From: Ambrosia x helenae
Lineage: Eukaryota; Streptophyta; Magnoliopsida; Asterales; Asteraceae
Direction of reading: 5' to 3'
Length of the DNA stretch: 64,000 bases
Assembly (NCBI GenBank): GCA_030844895.1
Contig: CM061226.1
Location: 116,422,574 to 116,486,573, forward strand
In this document: piece by piece, positions 42,880-54,419 of the stretch
Numbering within the stretch: the first letter of the stretch is position 1
How the letters are laid out: each line of letters starts with the position of its first letter
Notes under the pieces: generated by a model
What the model was told of the DNA's origin: nothing
Databases searched by the model: none
The model's input: the letters and a program-made list of their open reading frames with translations, nothing else
Made by a program: the position numbers and the translations under genes

Positions 42880-44666
42880 TGTAACAACCAAAAATTTATA
42901 CCACCAAATCATTTCAAATAAAAGCCTCATTAAATTGAATAATTAGTATAGTGAAACCTATTTGGAATTAATTGAGAATTCATGTATAAGTTTAAGACCA
43001 CATCTTCGCGAGCATCACCAACAAAACCACCATTCACCAGCTTCAACAATCTACTCCATCCATTCCCATTGCACTCCATCGTTACCCTATCTTGCCATAG
43101 CGTGTTCTAGTTTCAACCATATGTGGCGCCATACACCGTACCCGTTAGAAACACCATTAAAATGATATTGTCGCTACTACACTACATTATGAGCCACCAA
43201 CACTTCAAGTGTCATTGTTGTTGAGTCGTTAGTGTCAACCACTAACCTCACATAATCGGTTACTCAGACGATTGCTTTTCCTCGCGAACCTTTTAAATTG
43301 GTTCTTCGTATAAGGTATCAAATAATATTTTAATTGCTTTAAATATTTCATGCATTCTTATATAAAATTCATCTTCTAGAACTTAATATAATAAATCAAA
43401 CTTGAGATTTATAAATCATACGTAAATGGTTCTATATATTTTGAAGAAGATTTATATGATCATGATTTTCGTTTGGCTAATTATATGCACTTAAATATGA
43501 GAAATAATTTGAACTGTTGCCACAATTTCAAAACAAAGGTATGCTACCTAGATTAATTGCTATATACAAATTAGTATAGCCAATATATAATTACAATCGA
43601 AACTGTTTATGTTTATATCATTATACACGGGTTTTGAACATTTTTTGCAATTTATTACCTTTGTGTAAAACAAAGTAACTCAAATTTTATTATGAACATG
43701 TATAATTAATATCATAAGTTATTACTAATCTTCTATTATTATTATTATTATTATTATTATTTAATTATATGCATATGTAAACTTAATTATTATTTTATTT
43801 AACATTAACTGTATCTATTATTAAGAATCATAGTTTATAATTTGAGATATTTTGTTCATCAAATAAATCAAAAGTCAAATATTTTGCATAAACACTATAA
43901 CTACAAAGGAACACCAATAGACACTAAGTCATCATTCTTAATTTACTTAGGTTCCAGCAAGATTCATACTCATTGATTTCTTGCAAAGTTCTTCATCACA
44001 ATCAAAGTGAGTATATCTTTCCCTTTTTCATGTTTTACACTTTTGGGGTGACTCATGTACGCTTATTAGTTCACTCACTTAATCATGGTTTATTCTATAT
44101 TCACAATCGCAATTCTTGTATGTGTTTTACTTGTTGATTCGCTGATAGTGTGTACTTATGACCTAAATCATTAACCGCTGGGCGGCCTAGCATAGCAAGA
44201 AATAGTACTTAATTATTGTTATGTGTGAACGATTATTCATCGCCTACTATGAGCGAATACTATATATATGTGACTCTTGATTCATTAAACAAAGGTTTGA
44301 TTTTGGGTAGCATTTGTACACAGCTTGAACACTAAATTGTAGACAATATAACACGTGAATTGCGAAACTCTTTTCTACTATATGTATTCAAACAGGGTAT
44401 GCTCACCAATACATTTTGTATTGACATATACTATTTTCGTACATGTTTCAGGTTAATTATGAGATGACTTTTAAGCTTTTGGAATTTTACTTAGATTTTG
44501 GATTCATTGTATTTCAGTTAGTTGGCATTTAGAATCGTTGTATTTCATTTCAATGTAATAAACTATTTAATCAATGTATTAATATTTACACTTTTAGTCC
44601 ATGAGCTATTGAACAATCGTCACTACGTGACACCTCGATGTTTCCGCCATCGGTTGGGGTGTTACA
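42880..44666 (+). mobile_element. gypsy-like solo or truncated LTR, older
   Basis: Starts TGTAACAACC and ends CCATCGGTTGGGGTGTTACA, close to the terminus of the young gypsy LTR (CCATCGGTTGGGGTGTGACA), so the families are related. The flanks TTTCT and CATGG do not match, and the copia gag does not resume on the left side. Deletion or recombination has therefore removed sequence. Contains a TTA microsatellite near 43733. Confidence 0.6.
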
Positions 44667-45182
44667 CATGGTGAGAGTTTCTCTCCCATACATCAAGGCA
44701 TCTACAAAGTGTTCAGAAGATTCAAGCAATGATGTCAAGAAGATTATTGCCTGATCTTCTTCATCAATTTCAACCTCAATATTTTCAAGATCCAACACCA
44801 ACTTATTAAACTCATCTGTATGATCTTCCATTGTGTTCCCATAGCCCATTTGAAATGTATACAACCTCTTCTTCAAATACAGCCTATTGGCCAGGGACTT
44901 TGTCATGTACAATGACTCAAGTTTAGCCCAAATACCTGCTGCACTTGTTTCCATGGACACTTCCCTGAGTACTCTATCACCAAGACTCAGAATTATTGCA
45001 CTATGGGCCTTTTCTAACATATCTTTCTTCTCCTTCTCTGTCAATCCAGCAAGCATGTTATTTTCACCCAACAGAGCATCAACAACACCCTGATGGACCA
45101 ACAATGCTCTCATCTTCAACCTCTACAGGCTGAAATCGTTCTTCCCATCAAAATTCTCCAACTCAAACTTTGTTGTCACCAT
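44667..45182 (-). pseudogene. copia gag (UBN2-type), truncated with nonsense codon
   Basis: Begins at the ATG at 45182 and reads a Ty1/copia Gag N-terminus, including KMRALLVHQG, LGDRVLREV and LYTFQMGYG. An in-frame TAG at 45123-45125 stands where Gag proteins of this type have Trp (one-base change). The frame is cut at 44666 by the gypsy-like LTR. Gag forms the virus-like particle in the cytoplasm; this copy cannot. Confidence 0.8.
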
Positions 45183-45251
45183 TCTTGATCTTTAAACACG
45201 GATAACAATCACCAATTTCACATAATTGAGCAACGAGGCTCTGATTCCAAT

Positions 45252-45631
45252 TGTTGTAAAAACACTATGAAATTGAACAAGAATTAACAATCAAATGATT
45301 CGGGTTATTATTATTGATGAAACGAAAGAGAAAATACAAAGAATTGAAAAGATAATGAATACAAACGATTAATTCTACTGATTGAATTGACCTCCTATTT
45401 ATAACCCTAATCCCCAAACTGTTTGTTAAAGTCTGTTAAGACTTTTAGGTTTGGCACAAATAGTCCTCCATCTTTCAAGACTTTATTATAACAGAATAAA
45501 CTATCCTATAGAAGAAAAAATGAACTTTCGACAATTGATAGAACACACCTCTGAACTTTCTGCAGTACTTTCTACCAGAAGTTTACTTCAGCACTTTGAC
45601 TCTTATCTTGATTTCGACTAATATCCTAACA
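45252..45631 (-). repeat. copia 5' LTR (element at 32082-45631)
   Basis: 380-bp partner of 32082-32461. The DNA from 45632 to 46073 holds no recognised gene. Confidence 0.85.
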
Positions 45632-46073
45632 TTTTAAACCGCTAATATTGTGTCTATAATGTATATTTTAGGTAAATGTGTCGAGAGAAATCTAAAATGA
45701 GGTTTTTGCCCCTTGTATAATGTGTATAACATGTGTTTATAGGTTATCAAACAAAACTAAACCTTGTATTGATAAGATGGGATAACAAAACAATTTTATG
45801 AAGAGAGGGGATGTAACATTTCGTGAATGTGATACCATATTATTTTTCATTATAGTAGAACTACGTGTTATCAAGCTAGAATCACGCATGGCTGACGAGA
45901 ACCATGTAGCGAGCGCTGAAAAAAATGTCATACCTCAGGACGTGTGGCAAGCCGTGAATATCTTTTACTGTTTTACTGTTCATTAACTTCTCTTATTAAT
46001 ATATAGGTAAATTAGAAATAACTAATGATTTATATATAAAAGATATATGATAACGTGCATAGTAAAGAAATTA

Positions 46074-46301
46074 CTCCCTCCGTCCCATTTTAAATGTCCA
46101 TTTTTGCACTTTTTGTTGTCCCAACTTAAATTTTCATTTCTAAGTAATTTCCAGTTTTGCCCATAAAAGACAAAAGACAAAAGACAATCAAAGATTTAGA
46201 ATAATAACTCGAGGATATTATTGTCATTTACAACATACAATCAAAGATTTCTTAATATGCTTGTTTGTGGACCCATAACATTTAAAATGGAACGGAGGGA
46301 G
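46074..46301. mobile_element. Stowaway-type MITE (Tc1/mariner)
   Basis: Ends CTCCCTCCGT / ACGGAGGGAG flanked by TA on both sides. The terminal inverted repeats extend through CCCATTTTAAATGT. Length 228 bp, non-coding. Standard plant Stowaway signature. Confidence 0.95.
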
Positions 46302-46382
46302 TATAAATTTTAGGTATAAATGTAAATTTATAGAAATTTTACAAATTAACATGACTGAGGTGTTTAGTGCAAAGTCGTGACA

Positions 46383-47654
46383 GTGAAACGCAAGTCGGTT
46401 TTACAAAGCTTACCGGTATACTATTTCTCTTTATATAAAGACCCCAACTAAAGTTTTAAATGATCTTGAGGTAATGATTAAGCGATTCCTTTGGGGTGGG
46501 TCGATGGAAATCAAGAAGTGCATTGGGTCGGGTGGAATCAGGTCACCATCCCAACCAAAAGTGGTGGTCTTGGGCTGACTAAGTTGAGAACTATTAACAC
46601 CGCCCTCTTGATTAAATGGGGTTGGAGGTTCAAGAAAGACTGTGACGTGCTTTGGAAAAAGGTTGTGGAAAGCCTACATTTCAGCCGAAAGAATTGGGAG
46701 TTCATTCCAGCGCGTAAAAACTTAAGCGGGGTGTGGAGTAACATTGTCAAAGTCCTCTCTTGTACATTGATATCAGGGGTTCGGCTGCGTCGCTTTTTCA
46801 GAGGTAAGGTTGGGAATGGGGAAGATATTCTTTTCTGGCTGGATCCATGGGTTAGTGAGGCTCCTCTGAAAGATATGTTTCCAGTGTTATTCACGTTGGA
46901 CAAAAGACGGAGGTGCAGTATTGCTGATCGACTCAAAAAGATTGGGGCAACGACCTTGTGGTCGTGGGACTGGGTTAGGCAGCCTGCAACTGTGCAGGAA
47001 GCTACTGAATTTGCTGCTCTGTGTGCGCTTATGCTGCAGGTCATGATCTCAGATGGAAGGGATGATTGGGTTTGGGTTGGAATGGATGCGAACAACTTCT
47101 GTGTGGGAGCAGTAAAAAGGGCGATAAACAGCACTGTTGATAACGAAAATCACTATGTCATGAAGTGGTGCCGATGGGTTCCGATAAAGTGTAATGTTAT
47201 GGCATGGCGGGCCGAAATGGGAGCGCTTCCGACTGCAAACGCCCTCAGGAGCAGAAATGTTTTTGTCCAGGACGCTGCATGTCCTCTCTGTGGTGAAGGC
47301 GAAGAGTCGGCGGGACATCTCTTTACTTCGTGTATTTTCGCGATAGTTCTTTGGCAGCACATTGGATCGTGGTGTCGCACTCCCCCAAACTATGCCTTTT
47401 CCGTTAGGGACCTGTTGGAGTTCTACAAGTTTTCGGGGCTGCAAGGTTTTGCACGCGAGGTTTTGCATGGCCTTATATTGATCGGATTGTGGAGCCTTTG
47501 GAGAGTCTGGAACAACTTGAAGTTTAGTGATAAGTTAGCGTGTTTAGAAGACATTATTGGGGAAATCAAAGCGGTGGGGTACTTTTGGGTTAAGAACAGA
47601 TCCACTCGCAATAGTGTGACGTGGGCGAATTGGTGTAATTTTGAGTTTATGTAA
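46383..47654 (+). pseudogene. LINE (L1-type) polyprotein C-terminus with zf-RVT
   Basis: A 387-codon open stretch (46491-47654) encodes the end of a plant LINE reverse transcriptase polyprotein. It includes VHWVGWNQVTIPTKSGGLGL, GNGEDILFWLDPW, and a zf-RVT region with MKWCRWVPIKCNVMAWRA and the ACPLC...ESAGHLFTSC zinc ligands. Upstream, 46383-46505 encodes SVLQSLPVYYFSLY and LNDLEVMIKRFLWGG in other frames, so there are at least two frameshifts (near 46435-46445 and 46505). Endonuclease and most of the RT are absent, consistent with 5' truncation. No poly(A) tail was found. Confidence 0.8.
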
Positions 47655-47843
47655 CTTGTAGTTTCATTGGCGGTCCTGTTTGAAAATCTATTGGTCAATG
47701 CTATGTGTTATTTAAAAGACGTGTAGATCAAAGGACATGTCTACGACCTACGTGCAACTTTAGTACATATGCGTGTGATAAACCTTCATTTGAAATTTAG
47801 TACTTATATTGAAATAGGTTAAAGTTATTTTACACATTGTAAC

Positions 47844-48051
47844 GAGTAAACTCTTAAAATGGTCCCTGACATTTGGCCCAAAATGCCACTTTAGACAAAA
47901 GTTTTTTTTTTTTTTTTTTCTAACAGAGTTAAAAAAAAATGGGCCAAAAATGACACCCAAATGAAACCACAGAAGTTCCAGTGATAAAAAAAAAATCTAC
48001 TTAAAGTGGCATTTTGAGCCAAACCTCAGGGGTCATTTTGACAGTTTACTC
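47844..48051. mobile_element. Mutator-like MITE
   Basis: About 50-bp inverted ends starting GAGTAAACT and containing TGGCCCAAAATGCCACTTTA or its near match. The 9-bp flanks CATTGTAAC (47835-47843) and CAATGTAAC (48052-48060) differ at one base. A 9-bp duplication points to the Mutator superfamily. Confidence 0.8.
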
Positions 48052-48060
48052 CAATGTAAC

Positions 48061-48330
48061 AAAAATGAAAAATGTGAGAATGATACAAAAAACATAATAG
48101 ATCACGAAATATACCACAATAAGTCACAAACTATAACACAACGCCAATAAATATGATATAATGCCGATGATAAAAGACACAATGAATCGCATAGATAACA
48201 CAATGATAAAAATAAAGAATTGTAACATAAAAGACACAATGATATAACACAAATTTAAAAACTACAAGCCAAAACTCTAAAAACTGAAAACCTAAAAACT
48301 AAGATCGTAGAGTTCGATGAGATGGTTTCA
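48061..48330. repeat. dispersed repeat, copy 2 (CACAAT-rich)
   Basis: Shares motif order with 19656-19905, from ATGTGAGAATGATAC to AACTAAGATCGTAGAGTTCGA. Function unknown. Like copy 1 it is directly preceded by a MITE. The stretch 48331-48818 is the upstream region of the ARM gene and shows nothing else. Confidence 0.6.
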
Positions 48331-48818
48331 ATTTTTTCACGGTTATGTCATTTGATCCTAACCTTTTTGAAATATATGACTATGTGAAGTTTTCTCAATA
48401 CTCAGTGTGACATTTTGTGAAATAAGAACTTATATTGCGTCAACTCCAAATCCTCTAACAAGTATAAAAAGGTTGCAGGACTTTAGTCAAAGTTTGTAGA
48501 CTGATCAGTAGTCTTTCTTAATCCTTTAAATTTGCTTTTTTTTACTTATAGTGGTGTTTTAATACACCAAACGTGTTGAATTTTAATAAAACATAACATC
48601 ACTTATATTATTACACTATGCACATGTCTAATAAAATTAACGACCCATTTATAAAACTATATCTCATTCAAACAGACAAAACGAGTAAACACAAAAACAT
48701 AGTCAGCAAATGTTATCTATATATTATATATAACAAATCCTGTTACCTTAACCTTTCAAATACCAACTACATGTCCGTTCATCTATACATTAAACCTTTT
48801 AAAAAGATCAGTAAGTCA

Positions 48819-50313
48819 ATGGATGTAGAAGAAGAGACATGGAACCAGAAGAAACCAACAGTAGTTGATCAAGTTTCTGATCGGTTGATAAATGGAGACC
48901 TGTTAATAAAGATTCAAGCTGCTAGAGAGATCAGGAGCATGATTCGTAACCATCGGTCATCCGGGAAGATTCGAGTCAAGTTTGCTGGTGCTGGTGTTAT
49001 TCAGCCGCTTGTTCTCATGCTATGTTCGAAGCATGATGATGCTTGTGAAGCTTCGCTTCTTGCGCTACTTAATCTTGCTTCTAGAAACGATCGGTTAGTG
49101 TTATGGTTTATGAATTTTGTAGTTTAATTAATAGTTGTCAATAGTGAATAACGGTCAATAGTACGTACGAAATAGCACCCACTATTTCATGTTTAGTGAT
49201 AAAGTAGAAACGAGGAAAATACAGCAAAACACGTGTTATAAGACCAAACCTGAGGTATCGAGTAGTGGAGATGAGAAAAAAAAATTAAAAGTAATAAAAA
49301 ATAAATAAAAATGTCTCTATTTATCGCTATATACTCTATAGGCGTATAGCGACATATGTCATATAAGATATGTAGCGCACTATAGTGAGCGTTGTAGCCA
49401 CTTGGTAGAGTCTTATGCCTATTAGAGGGGATGTCCTGGATTCAAATCTAGGCAAGGGTGTATTTGGTGTAAATATAGTGGGAGTGTAACATTAGCCGGT
49501 TAAATCATGGAATTGAGCTTCTCATAATTTATTGTTTTTGTGTTTTGATCAAATTACAGAATTAAGGAACAAATAGTGACATGTGGAGTCATTCCTCCTT
49601 TGGTTAACCTTCTCAACTTCCAAACCAGTGACAACCTGAAAGAACTAGCCACCGCTGCGATTTTAACATTATCAGCAACGCCACACAACAAATCAACCAT
49701 AGTCAGTTCAGGTGCGATCCCGCTTTTGATACAAATCCTAAGCTGTGGGACCATTCAAGCAAGAGTTGATGCTGTCACCGCGCTTCACAGCCTAATCGCC
49801 AGCAAAGAAGAACCAGCCATAGTTCTTGATGCTGCAGCCGCCTCGCCACTCATCAACCTCCTTAAAGAATGCAAAAAGTATTCCAAATTTGCTGAGATAA
49901 CTGCTGGTTTGATTAACATTTTATCCAAATCTCATGAAGGAAGGCTTGCCATCACAAAAGCCGAAGATGGGATACTAACATTAGTAGAAACGATCGAAGA
50001 TGGATCTTTGGTTAGCAAAGAACACGCGGTTGATGCTTTGTTTGAACTGTGCATGAGCTCGAGAAGTAAATATAGGGAACTTATTCTTAACGAGGGTGCG
50101 ATCCCAGGTTTGTTACGGTTGACTGTGTATGGGACATATGAAGCCCGGAACAAGGCAAGGTTGTTACTGGACTTGCTTAGGAACTATCCTTCTGAAATAA
50201 GGCCGAGCTTGTCGGTTTTCGAGAGGATTGTTTGTGAAATTGCAGCTAGAGTTGATGGGTCATCAGTGGAAGCAATAAAATCTTGTTGCAGGATATGGTT
50301 CATAGAAGCATGA
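48819..50313 (+). CDS. ARM-repeat protein (U-box-less PUB4-like)
   Basis: Two exons, 48819-49093 (ending GATCG|GTTAGT) and 49560-50313 (after TTACAG), give 342 residues. The start MDVEEETWNQKK was chosen because the in-frame sequence before it (ATG at 48618) is low-complexity leader-like. The protein is built of armadillo repeats with the usual GAIPxLIxLL cores: GVIQPLVLML, GVIPPLVNLL, GAIPLLIQIL, SPLINLLKE, ILTLVETI and GAIPGLLRL. There is no U-box, so it is not predicted to be an E3 ligase. ARM proteins act as protein-binding scaffolds; I cannot name a partner. The 466-bp intron carries a MITE fragment and a SINE. The downstream region 50314-50860 holds no other gene. Confidence 0.88.
49131..49393. 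mobile_element. degraded hAT MITE in ARM-gene intron
   Basis: Starts ATAGTTGTCAATAGTG, and the interior has CGCTATA/TATAGCG words up to GTGAGCG, as in the element at 16148-16478. The right terminus is lost where the SINE begins. Confidence 0.5.
49392..49470 (+). mobile_element. tRNA-derived SINE head in ARM-gene intron
   Basis: A-box TAGCCACTTGG (49395-49405) and B-box-like GGATTCAAATC (49438-49448), followed by a short body. Abuts the MITE remnant. Confidence 0.6.
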
Positions 50314-51231
50314 ATATGGGTTCATCTAGCATAGCCTTAAAATAAGGTGGTTTTAAATAACCTTAAAAAGGATTGTAAAGTGAAATAACTAGAATATTGT
50401 AATGGGAATATGATAGATGCATTTATCCCAACACCCATTTTTGACTACATGGAGTTTTGACATAATTAACAAGATTAGTGGTGTTTCAATGGAGAGTATA
50501 AATCACCTGTTTTATTTAACATTTTGTAGCTTTAGGTATTAGACTTTTTTAGTTGTAAGATCAGATGGGCTAAGGTGGATAGTGTGACATAGATGGTGAC
50601 GTGTGGTGGTAGCGTCCGAAGGGAGAAAAAACTAAGGAAAAAAGGAAGCAGGAGGGAGGCTCGAGATGGAACGTTGATGTGGATATTTGGGATGAGCGGG
50701 GTCACCGCCCTGCTCTTCAGTACCAGCCTCTACTGGTTTCCTGGTTGTCCCCCTCCCACCCCCAAAATAACTATATTATTGATGGTCAATAGCTGTTTGA
50801 GACTTTAACTATCTTGTGAATAGTTGGTGGGCTTGAAACTTGTGGGTGTATATATATATATCTATACTATATATAAACGAATCTCATTAGGGTACTATGG
50901 TAATTTCAAATATAAACAACTTTTTCAACCTAATTTACAACATAACATTGCGTCTGGACATGAAAGGGTGTAAGACGCGTCCATTGAGATTCTTTAAGAC
51001 GCCACACTCATTACGGTTATATACAAAATTGATTCCACGCATTTATGATTAATTCTCATTGAATATTCCATCCTTAACGCCATCACTATTCAATCTCTAT
51101 TAAGAACTACTCCCACAACTGTGTCTGTATCTAATGAGATTCATTGCCTATTAATGTCATGGTGTCCTTAATATCATTCATTGCCTATTAATGTGATTAA
51201 TCTGAAAACCGTTTTTACAAGACCGACGGTC

Positions 51232-51546
51232 TGTTGATATCAAGAACACTTTAACAAGACTTAAACAAAGAGTATAGGATCAAACTCAAGGCCTTTTATT
51301 ATACTTTTCTGAATACATAAACAAGAACACAAGCATGACTTATATAGCCAAAGCTTCTAACGTAAACAAACTAATTCAACAGGAAAATAGGACTACTAAC
51401 AATTCAAACCATAACAACTTATTCAGTAAACTAAGCAAGGCCTAAAGACTCGGTTGATCCAACTGATTCTCCACCTATGCACTTCATGTGTATCTTGACT
51501 TGAGCCCACGTGCATGGTGCATGGAATATTGAATCACATTTTAATA
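51232..51546 (-). repeat. copia 3' LTR (young element)
   Basis: 315 bp; the pol frame ends inside it, at 51534. Confidence 0.93.
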
Positions 51547-54419
51547 CTCCCCCTTGATTCAAATTCCTGCACTCCCATCTTGAAACGAAACACCACCAAC
51601 TTTTCTTTTGACAAGGCTTTAGTAAGATAGTCTGCCACTTGATCATTTGTACAGCAAAATTTAAGAACCACTTTTTCTTGTTTAACCATATCACGAATGA
51701 AATGATACTTCAACTCAATGTGCTTAGCCTTCCCATGCTGCCCTGGATTCTTTGACAGATTTATGGCTGACTGACTGTCACACCAAATCACAGTAGCTCC
51801 CACTTGATAGACACCTAAGTCTTCCAACACTCTTCTAATCCAAATACACTGACAGGATGCACTAGTAGCTGCGATGTATTCTGCTTCAGTACTAGACAAG
51901 GCTACTGTATTCTGCTTCTTGGAGCTCCATGACACTGCTCCACTACCAATTGTGAACACATAAGCTCCCACACTCTTCCTATCATCAATGCAGGCAGCCC
52001 AATCACTGTCTGAGTACCCAATCAGATGAATCTGTTCACCTCTCTTGTACCAGATTCCTTGTTTAGTTGTAGCAGCAATGTACCTTAGGACCTTTCTTGC
52101 AGCTCCAGCATGAACTTTGGATGGTGACTGCATGAACCTTGATAAGACCCCTACTGAGTATGACAAGTCAGGTCTAGTGTGGGTCAAATAAATTAACCCA
52201 CCAACCAGGCTCCTATACTTTGATTCATCTACTTTATCTTCACCATCATCAGTCTGATACTTATCATAAGGGCTCATAGGAATATCTTCAGTGTTACAAT
52301 CTTGCATCCCAAACTTATTTAATAAATCCAGAGCATACCTTTCTTGTGAGACAAAGATACCATGCTGAGATTGTTTTACTTCCAGCCCCAGGAAGTATCT
52401 TAACATTCCCAAGTCTGTCATCTCAAAGACTTGCTTCATTCCAGCTTTGAATTCAGTTACTAGAGCCTCACTTGAACTTGTGCAAATAATGTCATCCACA
52501 TAAAGACACACATAAATGACATTAGTTGCACAATGTTTAACATATAGTGTTGGTTCATTGAGGCTCTTAACATAACCATTACTGCTAAAGTACCCATCAA
52601 TCTTTGCATACCATGACCTGGCAGCTTGCTTCAATCCATAAAGAGCCTTGAATAACTTGTACACTTTATCTTCATGCCCTTTAATCACAAATCCTTCTGG
52701 CTGTTCAACATATATCTCCTCTTCAAGATCACCATTCAGAAAGGCAGACTTTACATCTAACTGATGTATTGTCCACCCTTTAAGAGCTGCTACAGCAATC
52801 ACAATCCTGATAGTCTCAAAACGAGCAACTGGTGCAAATGTCTCTTCATAATCAATTCCATATTTCTGAGAATAGCCTTTTGCTACTAGACGTGCTTTAT
52901 GCTTGATCAGGGCACCATCTGGTCCAACTTTTGTCTTGAAAAGCCACTTGAGACCAACAACATTGCATCCTTTAGGAGGCTCAACCAATTGCCATGTCTG
53001 ATTTTTATTAATCACATCAATTTCAGCCTGCATAGCAACCTGCCATTCTTTCTTTATGACAGCATCAGCAAAACAAACAGGATCAGAAACATTAAGAGCA
53101 AATTGACAATTCAAATAGTCTGATGTTGCCTCATTTATTTCCTGAGTATTAGCATACAGATCAGACATAGCTCTAGTCTTTAATGGGACAGCTGAACTGG
53201 AACTTGAACCATCAGCAGAATATGACTGCTGTGAACTACTCTGAGGTGTAGCAACATTTGGTGATTCTGATCCTCCCAAGTTAGAAGGCTCAGGATCATT
53301 TGACCCATGATGTTGAACATCCTCAAGAGTATCTTCAGGAAAAGGGTCAGCATACATTCTTTCATACACCTGCTTATCTGATTTATGCACTGTTTTCCAG
53401 TCCCATGAATGATCTTCAAGGATTGTAGTATCACCAAACCTCCTGGTCTCAAACCTTTTTGTAGCCGGATTGAACAGTCTATACCCAGTACCATTAGATG
53501 AGTAGCCAATAAAGATTAGCTTATTAGACCTGTCATCAAGTTTCCTTCTTCCTTGACCATAAGTATGACCATAGGCTACACAACCAAAGATTTTAAGGTT
53601 AGTAACATCAGGCTTAGTACCAAACCATACCTGATATGGTGTCTTTCCCTGAACTGCTGATGTAGGAGCCCTGTTGATCACATATATAGCGGTAGAAACT
53701 GCTTCAGCCCATAGATAGTTGGGAAGGCTCCTGTCTTTGAGCATACTTCTTGCCATGCCCATCACAGTTCTGTTTTTTCTTTCCACAACACCATTGTGTT
53801 GAGGAGTATGTGGCTCACTCAATTCTCTTCTAATTCCATTCATATCACAAAATGAGTTAAACTCTTTGGAGCAAAACTCTCCCCCTCTGTCAGTTCTTAG
53901 AACTTTTACATAACAACCACTTTGTTTTTCTACCAAGGCTTTAAAAGTTTTAAACTTTTCAAAAGTCTTAGATTTTTTTGACAAAAAATAGATCCAACAC
54001 ATCCTGGACACATCATCAATTAATAAAAAGTAATACAAACTGTGTCCCAAACTTGGTACCTGCATGGGACCACAGAGATCAGCATGTATCAATTCAAGCT
54101 TCTGTGTAGCCCTCCAGGATGTTGACTTGAAAGGAGCCCTGACTTGTTTTCCCAGAATACACCCTTCACAGATACTTGTTCCTTTAATCATTGGCAAACC
54201 AGTAACCATCTTCTTTTCATACAACATCTTGAGATTATCCCAGTTGATATGACCATATCTTTTGTGCCATACATCCAACTGGGATGATTTCTTGGGAGTG
54301 CTTGATTCAGTCTTTGAAGCATCAAGAACAAACATATTGTTAGTAGCAATGGGAATTTTGATTAAACTCCATACCTTGATTACTGATGGTACAGTTGGTG
54401 CCTTCAAAGAGTAGCCCAT
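51534..54419 (-). CDS. copia pol: integrase, reverse transcriptase, RNase H
   Basis: 961 codons on the minus strand. The integrase zinc site (GHINWDNLKML...CEGCILGK) is followed by the Asp-Asp-Glu core, with DDVSRMCWIYFL, LRTDRGGEF and PQHNGVVERKN. A GKTPYQVWFG region, reverse transcriptase with YVDD (in VCLYVDDIICTS), and RNase H with SDSDWAAC and LSSTEAEYIAA come next. The frame overlaps gag-protease by 80 bases in a different register, near an AATTCCC stretch at about 54350-54360. In copia elements both are usually one frame, so a one-base insertion is likely, unless frameshifting is programmed. The stop codon lies inside the 3' LTR, so the purine tract is also coding. Confidence 0.93.
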   Translation of the reverse strand: MGYSLKAPTVPSVIKVWSLIKIPIATNNMFVLDASKTESSTPKKSSQLDVWHKRYGHINWDNLKMLYEKKMVTGLPMIKGTSICEGCILGKQVRAPFKSTSWRATQKLELIHADLCGPMQVPSLGHSLYYFLLIDDVSRMCWIYFLSKKSKTFEKFKTFKALVEKQSGCYVKVLRTDRGGEFCSKEFNSFCDMNGIRRELSEPHTPQHNGVVERKNRTVMGMARSMLKDRSLPNYLWAEAVSTAIYVINRAPTSAVQGKTPYQVWFGTKPDVTNLKIFGCVAYGHTYGQGRRKLDDRSNKLIFIGYSSNGTGYRLFNPATKRFETRRFGDTTILEDHSWDWKTVHKSDKQVYERMYADPFPEDTLEDVQHHGSNDPEPSNLGGSESPNVATPQSSSQQSYSADGSSSSSAVPLKTRAMSDLYANTQEINEATSDYLNCQFALNVSDPVCFADAVIKKEWQVAMQAEIDVINKNQTWQLVEPPKGCNVVGLKWLFKTKVGPDGALIKHKARLVAKGYSQKYGIDYEETFAPVARFETIRIVIAVAALKGWTIHQLDVKSAFLNGDLEEEIYVEQPEGFVIKGHEDKVYKLFKALYGLKQAARSWYAKIDGYFSSNGYVKSLNEPTLYVKHCATNVIYVCLYVDDIICTSSSEALVTEFKAGMKQVFEMTDLGMLRYFLGLEVKQSQHGIFVSQERYALDLLNKFGMQDCNTEDIPMSPYDKYQTDDGEDKVDESKYRSLVGGLIYLTHTRPDLSYSVGVLSRFMQSPSKVHAGAARKVLRYIAATTKQGIWYKRGEQIHLIGYSDSDWAACIDDRKSVGAYVFTIGSGAVSWSSKKQNTVALSSTEAEYIAATSASCQCIWIRRVLEDLGVYQVGATVIWCDSQSAINLSKNPGQHGKAKHIELKYHFIRDMVKQEKVVLKFCCTNDQVADYLTKALSKEKLVVFRFKMGVQEFESRGSIKM

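Larger units (their letters stand above)
32082..45631 (-). mobile_element. copia-type LTR element, old, carrying nested elements
   Basis: Two 380-bp LTRs (32082-32461 and 45252-45631) start TGTTGTAAAA and end CCTAACA on the plus strand. They differ by eye at roughly fourteen sites. Flanks CTTTA and TTTTA match at four of five bases. On the minus strand the primer-binding site TTGGAATCAGAGCC (45237-45251) fits initiator tRNA-Met, and a purine-rich AAGGTGGAGA precedes the 3' LTR. Only gag is recognised inside; pol is missing. The gypsy element at 33141 and an LTR at 42880 are inserted in it. Confidence 0.85.

Noticed and set aside
46538..47468. Antisense frames of 139 and 198 codons
   Set aside because: They mirror the LINE zinc-binding frame on the plus strand and lack any recognisable domain.
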